DNA from: Marinospirillum sp.
GTDB lineage: Bacteria; Pseudomonadota; Gammaproteobacteria; Pseudomonadales; Halomonadaceae
Reading direction: 5' to 3'
Assembly (NCBI GenBank): GCA_007119985.1
Contig: SKOQ01000062.1
Coordinates: 1-16,900 of the forward strand
DNA: 16,900 nucleotides
Of the stretch, positions 1 to 6,688 are shown piece by piece. The position numbers and the translations under genes are program-made. Each line of letters begins with the position of its first letter. Position 1 is the first letter of the stretch. The notes below the pieces were generated by a model. That model was not told where the DNA came from. It was given only the letters and a program-made list of their open reading frames with translations, and did not search any database.

Positions 1-2514
1 AGTTGACTCGCTTGACGCTTCTGCTGCGACGACCACTTGTGGGCTGTCCGCTGCGTCGGCTGCGGTTAACTCAGTGGGTGCAACGGCCTCGTTGGCGCTG
101 GTGTCTTCCTCTGCCGCCTTGTTGTGGGTGTCGGCTTTTGCACGACGCCCTTTATGAGAAGAGCGGCCTTTGCGCTTGCCCTTGTCTTCGGTGGCGGCCT
201 CTGCTGCCTCAGCAGGCTGCTCTAGAGTCTCTGGTTGGGCCGCTGGCTCTGACGCTGCTGCACTTGAGTCAGCGGTTTGATCTACAGGAGCCTCGGCTGG
301 GCTGGGCTGGGTTGCAGTCTGAGAGGCGTCTTCAGTCGGCTGTTGGGCCGTGTTGGATACCAAGACAGGTGCGACCAATTCTTCAGGCAGCAGCTCCTTT
401 TTCAGTTGATCAAAATCAGGATGCTGATCCGCTTGTCCTGTTAATGCCTTGTTGCGACGACGCTGACGCGGGTTGTTGCGTGCAGGCTTGCTCTCATCGA
501 CCTGAGGCTTGTTGTTTGTCCGAGCTTCTGCTGCTGGCTTACTATTACTGGGCTTGTTCTCGACGGCGGCTTCTTCACGACGAGGCGCACGGCGTTGCGA
601 CTCAGCCTTCGCTGGCTCGCTGGCTGGATCATTTGCACTCCGTGCGCTGGTATCGCGTTCACGACGTGGGCGACGCTGAGATTCAGTCCGTTGACGCTGA
701 GGGCGCTGGCGGCCTTTATCCTGGCGGTTGCTATCTGGCGTTTCGGCGCGTTTTTCTTGTTGTGCTAGGGCGCTGCTTGGCTTGGGTGTGGCTGTCGGCT
801 GCGCTGAGCTAGGTTCGCTGCCTTGGAAGAGCTTCTTGATGCCTTGTGCCCAACGGGCCAGCAAACCTTCGGAAGCTGGTGCAGCCACAGCTGCAGGTGC
901 CTCTGGTGCAGGCGCACGAGGAATCACATTCTGTACTGCAGCCTGGGCAAAGCCAGTGACTTTTTCGGCACCGCTGCTGGGTTCTTGATCATTGGTGCTG
1001 CTGATATCCAGCTCAAAGCTCACTGGCGCTTCATCTTCCAAGTCATCATCACGCAGGCGAGTGACTTCATAATGCGGCGTATGCATTTCTGGGTTTGGCA
1101 GAATCAAGGCCGAAACCTTCTGGCGCTGCTCGATATCATGCAGTGCTGAACGCTTTTCATTCAACAGGAAGGTGGCGACGGAGACGGGCAGCACGGCACG
1201 AATCTCAGCCGTATTGTCCTTCATCGCCTCTTCTTCGATCAGGCGTAGAATCGAGAGGGCTAAAGAGCGCACATCGCGAATGGTACCCTGACCATCGCAG
1301 CGTGGGCAGACGACGCCACTGGTTTCACCCAGAGAAGGACGCAGCCGCTGGCGTGACATTTCTAAAAGGCCAAAGCGCGAGATCCGACCGATTTGGACGC
1401 GGGCACGGTCAATCTTCAGTGCATCGCGCATACGGTTTTCAACTTCACGCTGGTTTTTAACCGGGCTCATGTCGATAAAGTCGATGACGATCAGGCCACC
1501 AATATCACGCAGACGCAGCTGGCGCGCGATCTCATCAGCCGCTTCTAGATTGGTTTGCAGGGCTGTTTCTTCGATATCACCACCGCGTGTGGCGCGGGCT
1601 GAGTTGATATCGATAGAGACCAGCGCTTCTGTGTGGTCAATGACGATGGAGCCACCAGAAGGCAGTTTGACTTCACGCTGGAAGGCGGTTTCGATCTGGC
1701 TTTCGATCTGAAAGCGAGAGAAAAGCGGCACATCATCTTGATAGAGCTTGATCTTGCTCTGATAAGACGGCATGACCTGCTGGATAAATCCTTGAGCTTG
1801 ATCATAGACTTCTTGGCTATCAATCAAGACTTCGCCAATATCTTGGCGCAGATAATCGCGCATCGCGCGGATGATGACGTTGGACTCACGGTAAATCAAG
1901 AAGGGAGCAGACTGCTCGAGTGCGGCCTGATTGATGGATTCCCATACTTTGATCAGATAGTCTAAATCCCACTGGAGTTCTTCGCTGGAGCGACCAATAC
2001 CCGCAGTGCGAACAATCACGCCCATGCTCTGAGCAATATTGAGGCCGCTCAGGGCTTCTTTCAGAGCCGCGCGTTCGTCGCCCTCAATGCGGCGCGAGAT
2101 ACCGCCGGCACGGGCATTGTTGGGCATCAAAACGAGGTAGCGACCGGCCAAGCTGATATAGGTGGTCAGTGCCGCACCCTTGTTGCCGCGCTCTTCTTTA
2201 TCGACTTGAACGATGACTTCGGTGCCTTCTTTGACCAGCTCGCGGATCGAGGCATTACGCTGATCACCGGAAGATTTGGCAAAGTATTCGCGGCTAATTT
2301 CCTTGAGGGGGAGAAAACCATGGCGCTCTGCACCAAAGTCGACAAAGGCAGCTTCTAAGCTGGGTTCGACGCGGGTAATACGACCGCGGTAGATGTTGGC
2401 TTTTTTCGATTCGCGTGATCCGGACTCAATATCCAAATCATAAAGACGCTGGCCATCGACCAGCGCAACCCGGCGTTCTTCAGGCTGGGTTGCATTAATA
2501 AGCATACGTTTCAT
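1..2514 (-). CDS. rne: Ribonuclease E (N-terminal 838 residues; C-terminus beyond left edge)
   Basis: Endoribonuclease that initiates mRNA decay and processes rRNA and tRNA; in gammaproteobacteria its C-terminal half scaffolds the degradosome. The reading frame is open from the ATG at 2512-2514 to base 1 without a stop, so the gene is cut by the window. The start MKRMLINATQPEERRVALVD is the standard RNase E N-terminus. The S1 domain follows, then the DNase I-like catalytic part with IDINSARATRGG (Asp near 302) and DFIDM (Asp345). The Zn-link motif CPRCDG carries Cys403 and Cys406, one residue off the E. coli numbering. After about residue 480 the protein becomes low-complexity, with Ala/Pro/Glu stretches and Arg-rich blocks (for example RRPRRERE) typical of the disordered RNA-binding region. 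A GGAAG ribosome-binding site lies just upstream. It diverges from rluC, as in many relatives. Confidence 0.97.
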   Translation of the reverse strand, partial: MKRMLINATQPEERRVALVDGQRLYDLDIESGSRESKKANIYRGRITRVEPSLEAAFVDFGAERHGFLPLKEISREYFAKSSGDQRNASIRELVKEGTEVIVQVDKEERGNKGAALTTYISLAGRYLVLMPNNARAGGISRRIEGDERAALKEALSGLNIAQSMGVIVRTAGIGRSSEELQWDLDYLIKVWESINQAALEQSAPFLIYRESNVIIRAMRDYLRQDIGEVLIDSQEVYDQAQGFIQQVMPSYQSKIKLYQDDVPLFSRFQIESQIETAFQREVKLPSGGSIVIDHTEALVSIDINSARATRGGDIEETALQTNLEAADEIARQLRLRDIGGLIVIDFIDMSPVKNQREVENRMRDALKIDRARVQIGRISRFGLLEMSRQRLRPSLGETSGVVCPRCDGQGTIRDVRSLALSILRLIEEEAMKDNTAEIRAVLPVSVATFLLNEKRSALHDIEQRQKVSALILPNPEMHTPHYEVTRLRDDDLEDEAPVSFELDISSTNDQEPSSGAEKVTGFAQAAVQNVIPRAPAPEAPAAVAAPASEGLLARWAQGIKKLFQGSEPSSAQPTATPKPSSALAQQEKRAETPDSNRQDKGRQRPQRQRTESQRRPRRERDTSARSANDPASEPAKAESQRRAPRREEAAVENKPSNSKPAAEARTNNKPQVDESKPARNNPRQRRRNKALTGQADQHPDFDQLKKELLPEELVAPVLVSNTAQQPTEDASQTATQPSPAEAPVDQTADSSAAASEPAAQPETLEQPAEAAEAATEDKGKRKGRSSHKGRRAKADTHNKAAEEDTSANEAVAPTELTAADAADSPQVVVAAEASSEST

Positions 2515-2692
2515 TGGGCTTCCAAGTGTTCTGGCGGCCCGGGTATTGCAGTTGCTTGTATTATGTTTCTTTGTGTTGGCTCACTAGGCTGGCTGAGCAG
2601 TGGTCGAGACGCAGGAGTCAGTGGAGATGGAAAGGTCAAGCCTGAAAAAGAGAGGTTCAGGGTTGCGCAGTCAGATAGCTCTTTGTCTACTT

Positions 2693-2719
2693 GCCCATCT
2701 GTTTGTGTGCAGATGGCGC
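2693..2719 (-). promoter_or_regulatory. Second hairpin in the rne leader (terminator-like on the plus strand)
   Basis: CCATCTG (2695-2701) pairs perfectly with CAGATGG (2710-2716) around an 8-nt loop, and two more GC pairs are possible past a one-base bulge. In the rne transcript this lies about 180 nt before the start codon, a plausible RNase E contact structure. On the plus strand the stem is followed by TTTTT (2720-2724), the look of an intrinsic terminator, but no plus-strand gene ends here, so the leader role is preferred. Confidence 0.45.
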
Positions 2720-2722
2720 TTT

Positions 2723-2836
2723 TTACTCACTGTACGGCCAGATAGTTAGGCAACACAAGGTCAAATAAGATTCAACAACGCGCACACCAGGGTCGCGGGT
2801 TTTGATCGCCAGTTCATTGAAGGTGCTGGCACTCAT
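2723..2836 (-). CDS. Possible 37-aa upstream ORF in the rne leader
   Basis: On the minus strand an ATG at 2836 opens a 37-codon frame ending in TAA at 2723-2725. The protein starts MSASTFNELAIKTRDPGVRV and is followed by a Cys-containing tail ending in WPYSE. Its first half reads like genuine coding sequence, the second half less so. It lies wholly inside the predicted rne leader, between the two hairpins, with only a weak purine-rich stretch (AAAAAAGAA) as ribosome-binding site. I do not recognise it. It could be a leader peptide, a remnant of an older gene, or chance. Confidence 0.25.
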   Translation of the reverse strand: MSASTFNELAIKTRDPGVRVVESYLTLCCLTIWPYSE

Positions 2837-2851
2837 GATTCATTCTTTTTT

Positions 2852-2908
2852 GCGCTGGCCTACGTGTGACCCACTATGAAAAAGTGTTATTGGCGTGGGT
2901 GTAGGCGC
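2852..2908 (-). promoter_or_regulatory. Imperfect hairpin near the 5' end of the rne leader
   Basis: Three blocks pair in nested order: GCGC (2852-2855) with GCGC (2905-2908), CCTAC (2859-2863) with GTAGG (2901-2905, sharing base 2905 with the first block), and ACCCAC (2869-2874) with GTGGGT (2895-2900). The apical loop is 20 nt and all unpaired bulges lie on one arm. The structure would begin about 28 nt after the predicted rne transcript start. By position it could be part of an autoregulatory RNase E 5' UTR element (Rfam rne5 family); I cannot confirm that its sequence matches the E. coli hp2/hp3 elements. Confidence 0.5.
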
Positions 2909-2942
2909 TTCATGAGGAGTGAATCCTTTTTCGCGCTCGCTG

Positions 2943-2971
2943 ATAATAGCAGCTGCCCCTGCACTCGGCAA
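2943..2971 (-). promoter_or_regulatory. Probable sigma70 promoter of rne
   Basis: On the minus strand, TTGCCG (2966-2971) and TATTAT (2943-2948) are separated by exactly 17 bases, matching the -35 and -10 consensus at 4/6 and 5/6 positions. Transcription would start near 2936, giving rne an untranslated leader of about 420 nt. A long leader is expected, because E. coli rne also has one of about 360 nt that mediates RNase E autoregulation. The match is by eye; the start site is inferred. Confidence 0.6.
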
Positions 2972-3102
2972 TCATGCCTTCAGTTGTTGACTCGGTTATA
3001 CTCTCGCGCAACGGGTGGGCTCTTGTGCTGTCTGTTCCAGTCGCAAAGAGGCTTGAACAGCCTATGCTGCCCTCTTTTTTTCTTTGCTGTAAGGGCCTTT
3101 TC

Positions 3103-4071
3103 ATGTCTGAAGCACTGCAACCGCAAGTGCGTTTTATTGATGTTCCGCCAGAGCTGGCTGGCCAGCGTCTGGATAATTTCTTGCTTGCCCGTTTAAAGGG
3201 TGTACCTAAAACGCTGGTCTATCGGATTATTCGTAAGGGCGAAGTTCGGGTCAATAAAAAACGCGCCAAGGCAGAAACGCGCTTGCAAGCCGGAGATAGC
3301 GTGCGTGTGCCGCCTGTCCGTGTGGCAGAAAAAGCCGGTGTCCCAAAAATCAGCGCCAGTTTAAAACAGCATTTAGCACATCAAGCCATCCTTTATGAGG
3401 ATGATCAGTTGATGCTGCTGAATAAACCGGCGGGGCTGGCGGTGCATGGCGGCAGCGGGGTGCATCTTGGCTTGATTGAAGCGCTGCGCCAAGCGCGGCC
3501 AGATCTGTCTTTTGTGGAGCTGGTGCATCGTCTGGATAAAGATACATCAGGCTGCTTGTTGGTGGCGAAAAACCGCCAAGCCTTGGCGCATTTGCAAGAT
3601 CAGCTGCGCGCACGCACGATGCGCAAAGTCTACTGGGCCTGGGTTCTTGGTGCTTGGCCTGAGGGGGTAGAGCAGGTAGATCAACCCATTGTGCGGATTC
3701 CAACGGCCAGTGGTGAGCGGATGATGGGCGTAGGGCCAGAGGGTAAGGCTGCTTTGACTCGTTTTCGTGTATTAAAGCGTCTCGGGCGCGATCTCACGCT
3801 CGTGCAGGCTGAACCAGTCACAGGGCGCACGCACCAGATTCGTGTCCATGCCCGCTTTTTGGGATGTCCTTTACTGGGTGATCCTAAGTACGGGGAGGAT
3901 CGGATCAATAAGGCTTATCATAAAGCGGGTGTGGGCCGTTTGTTTCTGCATGCCTTTAGTTTACGCTTCCAAGATCCGCAGACTGGGCGCGAGCGTGTGA
4001 TTGAAGCACCGGTAGAGCCTTTATGGGAGGAAGTGCAGGCTGCCCATGCTCAGGTGAGTCGATCTCGCTGA
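3103..4071 (+). CDS. rluC: 23S rRNA pseudouridine synthase RluC
   Basis: Isomerises three specific uridines of 23S rRNA (955, 2504 and 2580 in E. coli) to pseudouridine. The 322-aa protein is about the length of E. coli RluC (319). An S4 RNA-binding domain spans roughly residues 20-80, with the characteristic IIRKGEVRVNKKR stretch. The RsuA/RluA catalytic domain follows, with HRLDKDTSG carrying the catalytic Asp145, then GRTHQIRVH and a C-terminal RLFLHA motif. The ATG at 3103 was chosen because it gives the family-like N-terminus and has AAGGG eight bases upstream. An in-frame ATG at 2974 would add 43 residues unlike the family and overlap the promoter region. It diverges from rne, and its TGA overlaps the ATG of the next micro-ORF. 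Confidence 0.95.
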   Translation: MSEALQPQVRFIDVPPELAGQRLDNFLLARLKGVPKTLVYRIIRKGEVRVNKKRAKAETRLQAGDSVRVPPVRVAEKAGVPKISASLKQHLAHQAILYEDDQLMLLNKPAGLAVHGGSGVHLGLIEALRQARPDLSFVELVHRLDKDTSGCLLVAKNRQALAHLQDQLRARTMRKVYWAWVLGAWPEGVEQVDQPIVRIPTASGERMMGVGPEGKAALTRFRVLKRLGRDLTLVQAEPVTGRTHQIRVHARFLGCPLLGDPKYGEDRINKAYHKAGVGRLFLHAFSLRFQDPQTGRERVIEAPVEPLWEEVQAAHAQVSRSR

Positions 4072-4148
4072 TGACCCCGATGCTTGTACTCTCGATGCTT
4101 GTATTCTCGATACTTTTATCTGCGATGTTTTTAATCTCCGTTAAGTGA
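4071..4148 (+). CDS. Candidate 25-aa hydrophobic micro-ORF between rluC and sppA
   Basis: The ATG at 4071 overlaps the rluC stop as TGATG, a layout typical of translational coupling. The 25-codon frame encodes MTPMLVLSMLVFSILLSAMF followed by LISVK, long enough for one membrane-spanning helix with a positive C-terminal residue. It ends at a TGA (4146-4148) 12 bases before the sppA start. The coding part is built on a 15-bp tandem repeat, so each unit gives a hydrophobic pentapeptide. No strong ribosome-binding site of its own is visible beyond AGGTGAG 12 bases upstream. The frame could be a chance product of the repeat, since 15 is divisible by three. Confidence 0.3.
   Translation: MTPMLVLSMLVFSILLSAMFLISVK
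4078..4137 (+). repeat. 15-bp tandem repeat, four copies
   Basis: Four consecutive 15-bp units begin at 4078, 4093, 4108 and 4123. The first two, CGATGCTTGTACTCT and CGATGCTTGTATTCT, differ at one base. The third (CGATACTTTTATCTG) and fourth (CGATGTTTTTAATCT) are progressively diverged. The array fills most of the rluC-sppA gap and lies inside the 25-codon frame. Confidence 0.8.
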
Positions 4149-4160
4149 TAGGAAGGTGCT

Positions 4161-5186
4161 ATGAACGAAGAATCAACGTCTTCTCAGCCGGCAGCCAAGC
4201 CGACCGACCCCTGGCGCGAGCAGGCCCGCCCGACTGCCGATGCCGCGACACCAACAGCTGCACCTGAAGACTGGATGCAGGCTTGGGCCAAAGAGGTCTT
4301 TTTGGAGCAGCGGCGTGCACGGCGCGGCCGCATTATTGGCTATTTTGTGCGTGGTGGCTTCACTCTGTTGATTCTCGCCCTTGTTTTGGGTGTTGGGCGT
4401 GGGGCTTTTCAGGATATGAAGCCGGATGCAGCGAGTCAGCCGCATTTGGCCGTGGTTGAAATTCAGGGGGTGATCGATTCGCGTGGGCAGGTGCGCGCTG
4501 AGCGGATTCTCGGTGGGTTGCAGCGGGCATTTGCGGCTGATCAGGCGCGTGCTGTTGTCCTGCGCATTAATAGCCCAGGCGGGAGCCCTGTCCAATCTGG
4601 CCAGATTTATGATGGTTTGATGCAGCTGAAGGCGGAGTATCCGCAGATGCCTGTCTATGCCGTGATCGAAGATATCGGTGCCTCAGGAGCCTATTACATT
4701 GCCGTGGCAGCCGATCAGATTCTGGCAGATCGGGCCAGTTTGGTGGGCTCTATCGGTGTTGTCTCTGGTGGCTTTGGTTTTGCTGAGGCGATAGAGCGCC
4801 TTGGGATCGAAAGACGCGTTTTTAGCGCGGGAGAGAACAAGGCGTTCCTCGACCCCTTTGGGGAAATTAGTGAAGAGCAGCGTGCCTTTTGGCAGCAGGT
4901 GCTGGATTCAACGCATCAGCAGTTTATCGAGCGTGTGCAAGAAGGGCGTGGCGAGCGTTTGTCTGATAATCCGCAGATCTTCTCTGGCTTGGTCTGGAAT
5001 GGTGAGCTGGCGTTGCAAGAAGGTTTGATTGATGAGCTGGGCTCCATCTTCACCCTACAGCGCCAGTATCAGACCCAGCGTTTAGTGAACTATACGCCCG
5101 ATCTGACGCCTTGGGAGCGTTTGGAGCAGCGCTTGGCAACCCGTGTCAGCTTGATGCTGAATGAATGGCAGGCACCCAGCTACTGA
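4161..5186 (+). CDS. sppA: Signal peptide peptidase SppA-type S49 serine protease
   Basis: Inner-membrane peptidase of family S49, thought to degrade cleaved signal peptides. The 341-aa length is that of the short (about 36K) SppA class rather than the duplicated E. coli 67K form. A charged cytoplasmic N-terminus (1-58) leads to one membrane helix at about 59-80 and then the protease domain. Visible motifs are VVLRINSPGGSP, the nucleophile in DIGASGAYYIA (Ser175), GSIGVVSGGF, and Lys227 in the AGENKAFLDPF segment, the likely general base of the Ser/Lys dyad. GGAAGG five bases before the ATG supports the start. It follows rluC in the same direction and converges on the Maf-type gene 28 bases downstream. 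Confidence 0.92.
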   Translation: MNEESTSSQPAAKPTDPWREQARPTADAATPTAAPEDWMQAWAKEVFLEQRRARRGRIIGYFVRGGFTLLILALVLGVGRGAFQDMKPDAASQPHLAVVEIQGVIDSRGQVRAERILGGLQRAFAADQARAVVLRINSPGGSPVQSGQIYDGLMQLKAEYPQMPVYAVIEDIGASGAYYIAVAADQILADRASLVGSIGVVSGGFGFAEAIERLGIERRVFSAGENKAFLDPFGEISEEQRAFWQQVLDSTHQQFIERVQEGRGERLSDNPQIFSGLVWNGELALQEGLIDELGSIFTLQRQYQTQRLVNYTPDLTPWERLEQRLATRVSLMLNEWQAPSY

Positions 5187-5214
5187 TTTGAGTCTCTCGG
5201 TTGGTCTCTTCGGC

Positions 5215-5802
5215 CTAGCGGGTTGCGGCCAGCAGTGGTGTGCAGCCTGCGCTGTCGAGGAAGCGACACAGGCGAATCAGCGGCAAGCCGATCAAGCTAT
5301 TGGGGTCATCACCTTCCAAGCGTTCGAAGAGGGTGATCCCTAAACCTTCTGATTTAAAGCTGCCTGCGCAATCCAACGGCTGCTCCAGTGCGATATAGCT
5401 TTGCGCCTCAGCGGGTGAGAAATCGCGAAAATGTACAGTAAAAGGCTCAACGCAGCTGAAGTTGTGGCTCGGTGTGCGCAAGCAGAGTCCTGTGTAGAAG
5501 GTCACGGCCTGGCCACGAAAGCGAATTAATTGTGCCAGTGCTGCTTCAGCTGTACCTGCCTTGCCTAGCTGTTCGCCCTGAAAACCACACAGTTGATCCG
5601 AGCCAATGATCCAGTGATCAGGATATTGAGCCGCCAGCACCGCGGCTTTTTCCTTGGCCAGTCGCTCAACGCGTGCAGTGATCTTTTCATCAGGCAGGGC
5701 TGATTCATCGATCTCTGGGCTGACGCTAATAAAGGGGAGCTGCAGCTTTTTGAGCAGGGCTTGGCGGTAAGGTGAGCTAGAAGCGAGTAATAAAGGAGGC
5801 AT
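5215..5802 (-). CDS. Maf/YceF-type nucleoside triphosphate pyrophosphatase
   Basis: House-cleaning pyrophosphatase of the Maf superfamily. The YceF subgroup hydrolyses 7-methyl-GTP, and the sequence reads closest to that subgroup (CAGSFKSEGLGITLFERLEG, DPNSLIGLPLI). From the ATG at 5802 it is 195 aa, starting MPPLLLASSSPYRQALL. The substrate loop SSSPYR is at residues 8-13, the PEIDES motif at 29-34, and GSDQ with the likely catalytic Asp69 at 67-70. An in-frame ATG at 5844 would add 14 residues (MQTKSPVKHEKNTK) not typical of the family, and neither start has a strong ribosome-binding site. It is the only minus-strand gene between rluC and the photolyase, and sits next to yceD-rpmF-plsX as in E. 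coli and pseudomonads. Confidence 0.9.
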   Translation of the reverse strand: MPPLLLASSSPYRQALLKKLQLPFISVSPEIDESALPDEKITARVERLAKEKAAVLAAQYPDHWIIGSDQLCGFQGEQLGKAGTAEAALAQLIRFRGQAVTFYTGLCLRTPSHNFSCVEPFTVHFRDFSPAEAQSYIALEQPLDCAGSFKSEGLGITLFERLEGDDPNSLIGLPLIRLCRFLDSAGCTPLLAATR

Positions 5803-5903
5803 CTTGGTGTTTTTCTCGTGTTTAACGGGTGACTTCGTCTGCATAAGTCTTTAGAATATGCGGCCTGATCGCGTGGCTCAAGCCAGAAATCATCATGTGA
5901 GCT

Positions 5904-5932
5904 TTGACAGCAAAGCTTTATCCCCCTATTAT
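5904..5932 (+). promoter_or_regulatory. Near-consensus sigma70 promoter of yceD-rpmF-plsX
   Basis: TTGACA (5904-5909, 6/6) and TATTAT (5927-5932, 5/6) are separated by exactly 17 bases. Transcription would begin near 5939, leaving about 10 bases before the yceD ATG at 5949. It lies in the gap between the divergent Maf-type gene and yceD and is the strongest promoter match seen in the window, fitting an operon that makes a ribosomal protein. Confidence 0.75.
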
Positions 5933-5948
5933 TGCGCGCTTGAAATTT

Positions 5949-6485
5949 ATGGCAAACGAATATCTGCATTCACCCCTTGATCCTTACAAGTTTTGTGCCG
6001 CAGGCAAAACGCTGAGTTTTGATCTGCCGTTACAAAATATGGAAAGAGTTCAAGAGGCTCTGTGTGAAACAGAGGGGCAACTCAAGGTCGACTTGGAGTT
6101 TAGCTACGGAACCCAGCGCACGCTACAAGTGCAGGGCCGGCTCCAAGGGCAGGTGATTTTAGAGTGTCAGCGTTGTTTGCAACCTGTCCGTCAGGAATTA
6201 GATAGTGAGTTTTTGTGGGGGCTGGTCACTAGTGATGAAGCGGCTGTGAAGCTGCCACGCACCCACGAGCCAGTTTTTATTGAAAATGAGCGGCTTCAAC
6301 TTGGGTCGGTGTTAGAAGATGAAGTGCTGTTAGCCTTGCCTCTGGTGGCTTATCATCCAAAGGGTGAGTGCAAACAGTATGAAATTGAACAACCCGCTCT
6401 GGAAGAAACCCTTGTCGCAACACCACCCAATAACCCTTTCAGTGCTCTAGCGGATTTAAAGCATTCGCTCAAGAAAGAGCAGTGA
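5949..6485 (+). CDS. yceD: YceD family protein (DUF177, 23S rRNA accumulation protein)
   Basis: Small protein of the DUF177/YceD family, found almost always just before rpmF; E. coli YceD is linked to 23S rRNA accumulation. From the ATG at 5949 it is 178 aa, close to E. coli YceD (173). The family signature is visible: a CxxC pair in LECQRC (Cys73, Cys76), the acidic EDEVLLALPLVAYHP stretch, and the C-terminal NPFSALADLK ending. A TTG-initiated extension from 5904 is rejected because that TTG is part of the -35 box and transcription begins downstream of it. The ribosome-binding site is weak, consistent with the very short leader. rpmF begins 23 bases after its stop. Confidence 0.9.
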   Translation: MANEYLHSPLDPYKFCAAGKTLSFDLPLQNMERVQEALCETEGQLKVDLEFSYGTQRTLQVQGRLQGQVILECQRCLQPVRQELDSEFLWGLVTSDEAAVKLPRTHEPVFIENERLQLGSVLEDEVLLALPLVAYHPKGECKQYEIEQPALEETLVATPPNNPFSALADLKHSLKKEQ

Positions 6486-6508
6486 ATTTGTCAATCCAGG
6501 AGTAGATC

Positions 6509-6688
6509 ATGGCTGTTCAACAGAACCGTAAAACCCGTTCCAAGCGTGATATGCGTCGTTCACACGATGCGCTGAGCGCGCCTGCCCTGTCTGTGGACGC
6601 AACGACTGGTGAAGTTCACCGTCGTCACCATGTGACTGCTGAAGGCTTCTATCGTGGTCGTCAAGTCATCAACAAAGACGAAGACTAA
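6509..6688 (+). CDS. rpmF: 50S ribosomal protein L32
   Basis: Small structural protein of the large ribosomal subunit. The 59-aa product starts MAVQQNRKTRSKRDMRRSHD and continues with GEVHRRHHVTAEGFYRGRQV, the standard gammaproteobacterial L32 sequence. It lacks the four zinc-binding cysteines found in some other bacterial L32 proteins. AGGAG lies six bases before the ATG. It sits between yceD and plsX in the canonical order and is probably cotranscribed from the promoter before yceD. The plsX frame may start inside this gene in another frame. Confidence 0.97.
   Translation: MAVQQNRKTRSKRDMRRSHDALSAPALSVDATTGEVHRRHHVTAEGFYRGRQVINKDED

Noticed and set aside
3..812. Plus-strand open frame of 269 codons
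   Set aside because: It is the antisense shadow of rne. The minus-strand translation matches RNase E throughout, and the plus-strand product is a Leu/Arg/Cys-rich sequence without domains.
2987..3002. TTGACT and TATACT as a promoter for rluC
   Set aside because: The two boxes are only four bases apart, and no acceptable -35 lies 16-18 bases before TATACT. An rluC promoter is surely nearby but cannot be placed.
2974..3102. N-terminal extension of RluC from the ATG at 2974
   Set aside because: The 43 added residues do not resemble the family, while the ATG at 3103 has a good ribosome-binding site and matches the known start.
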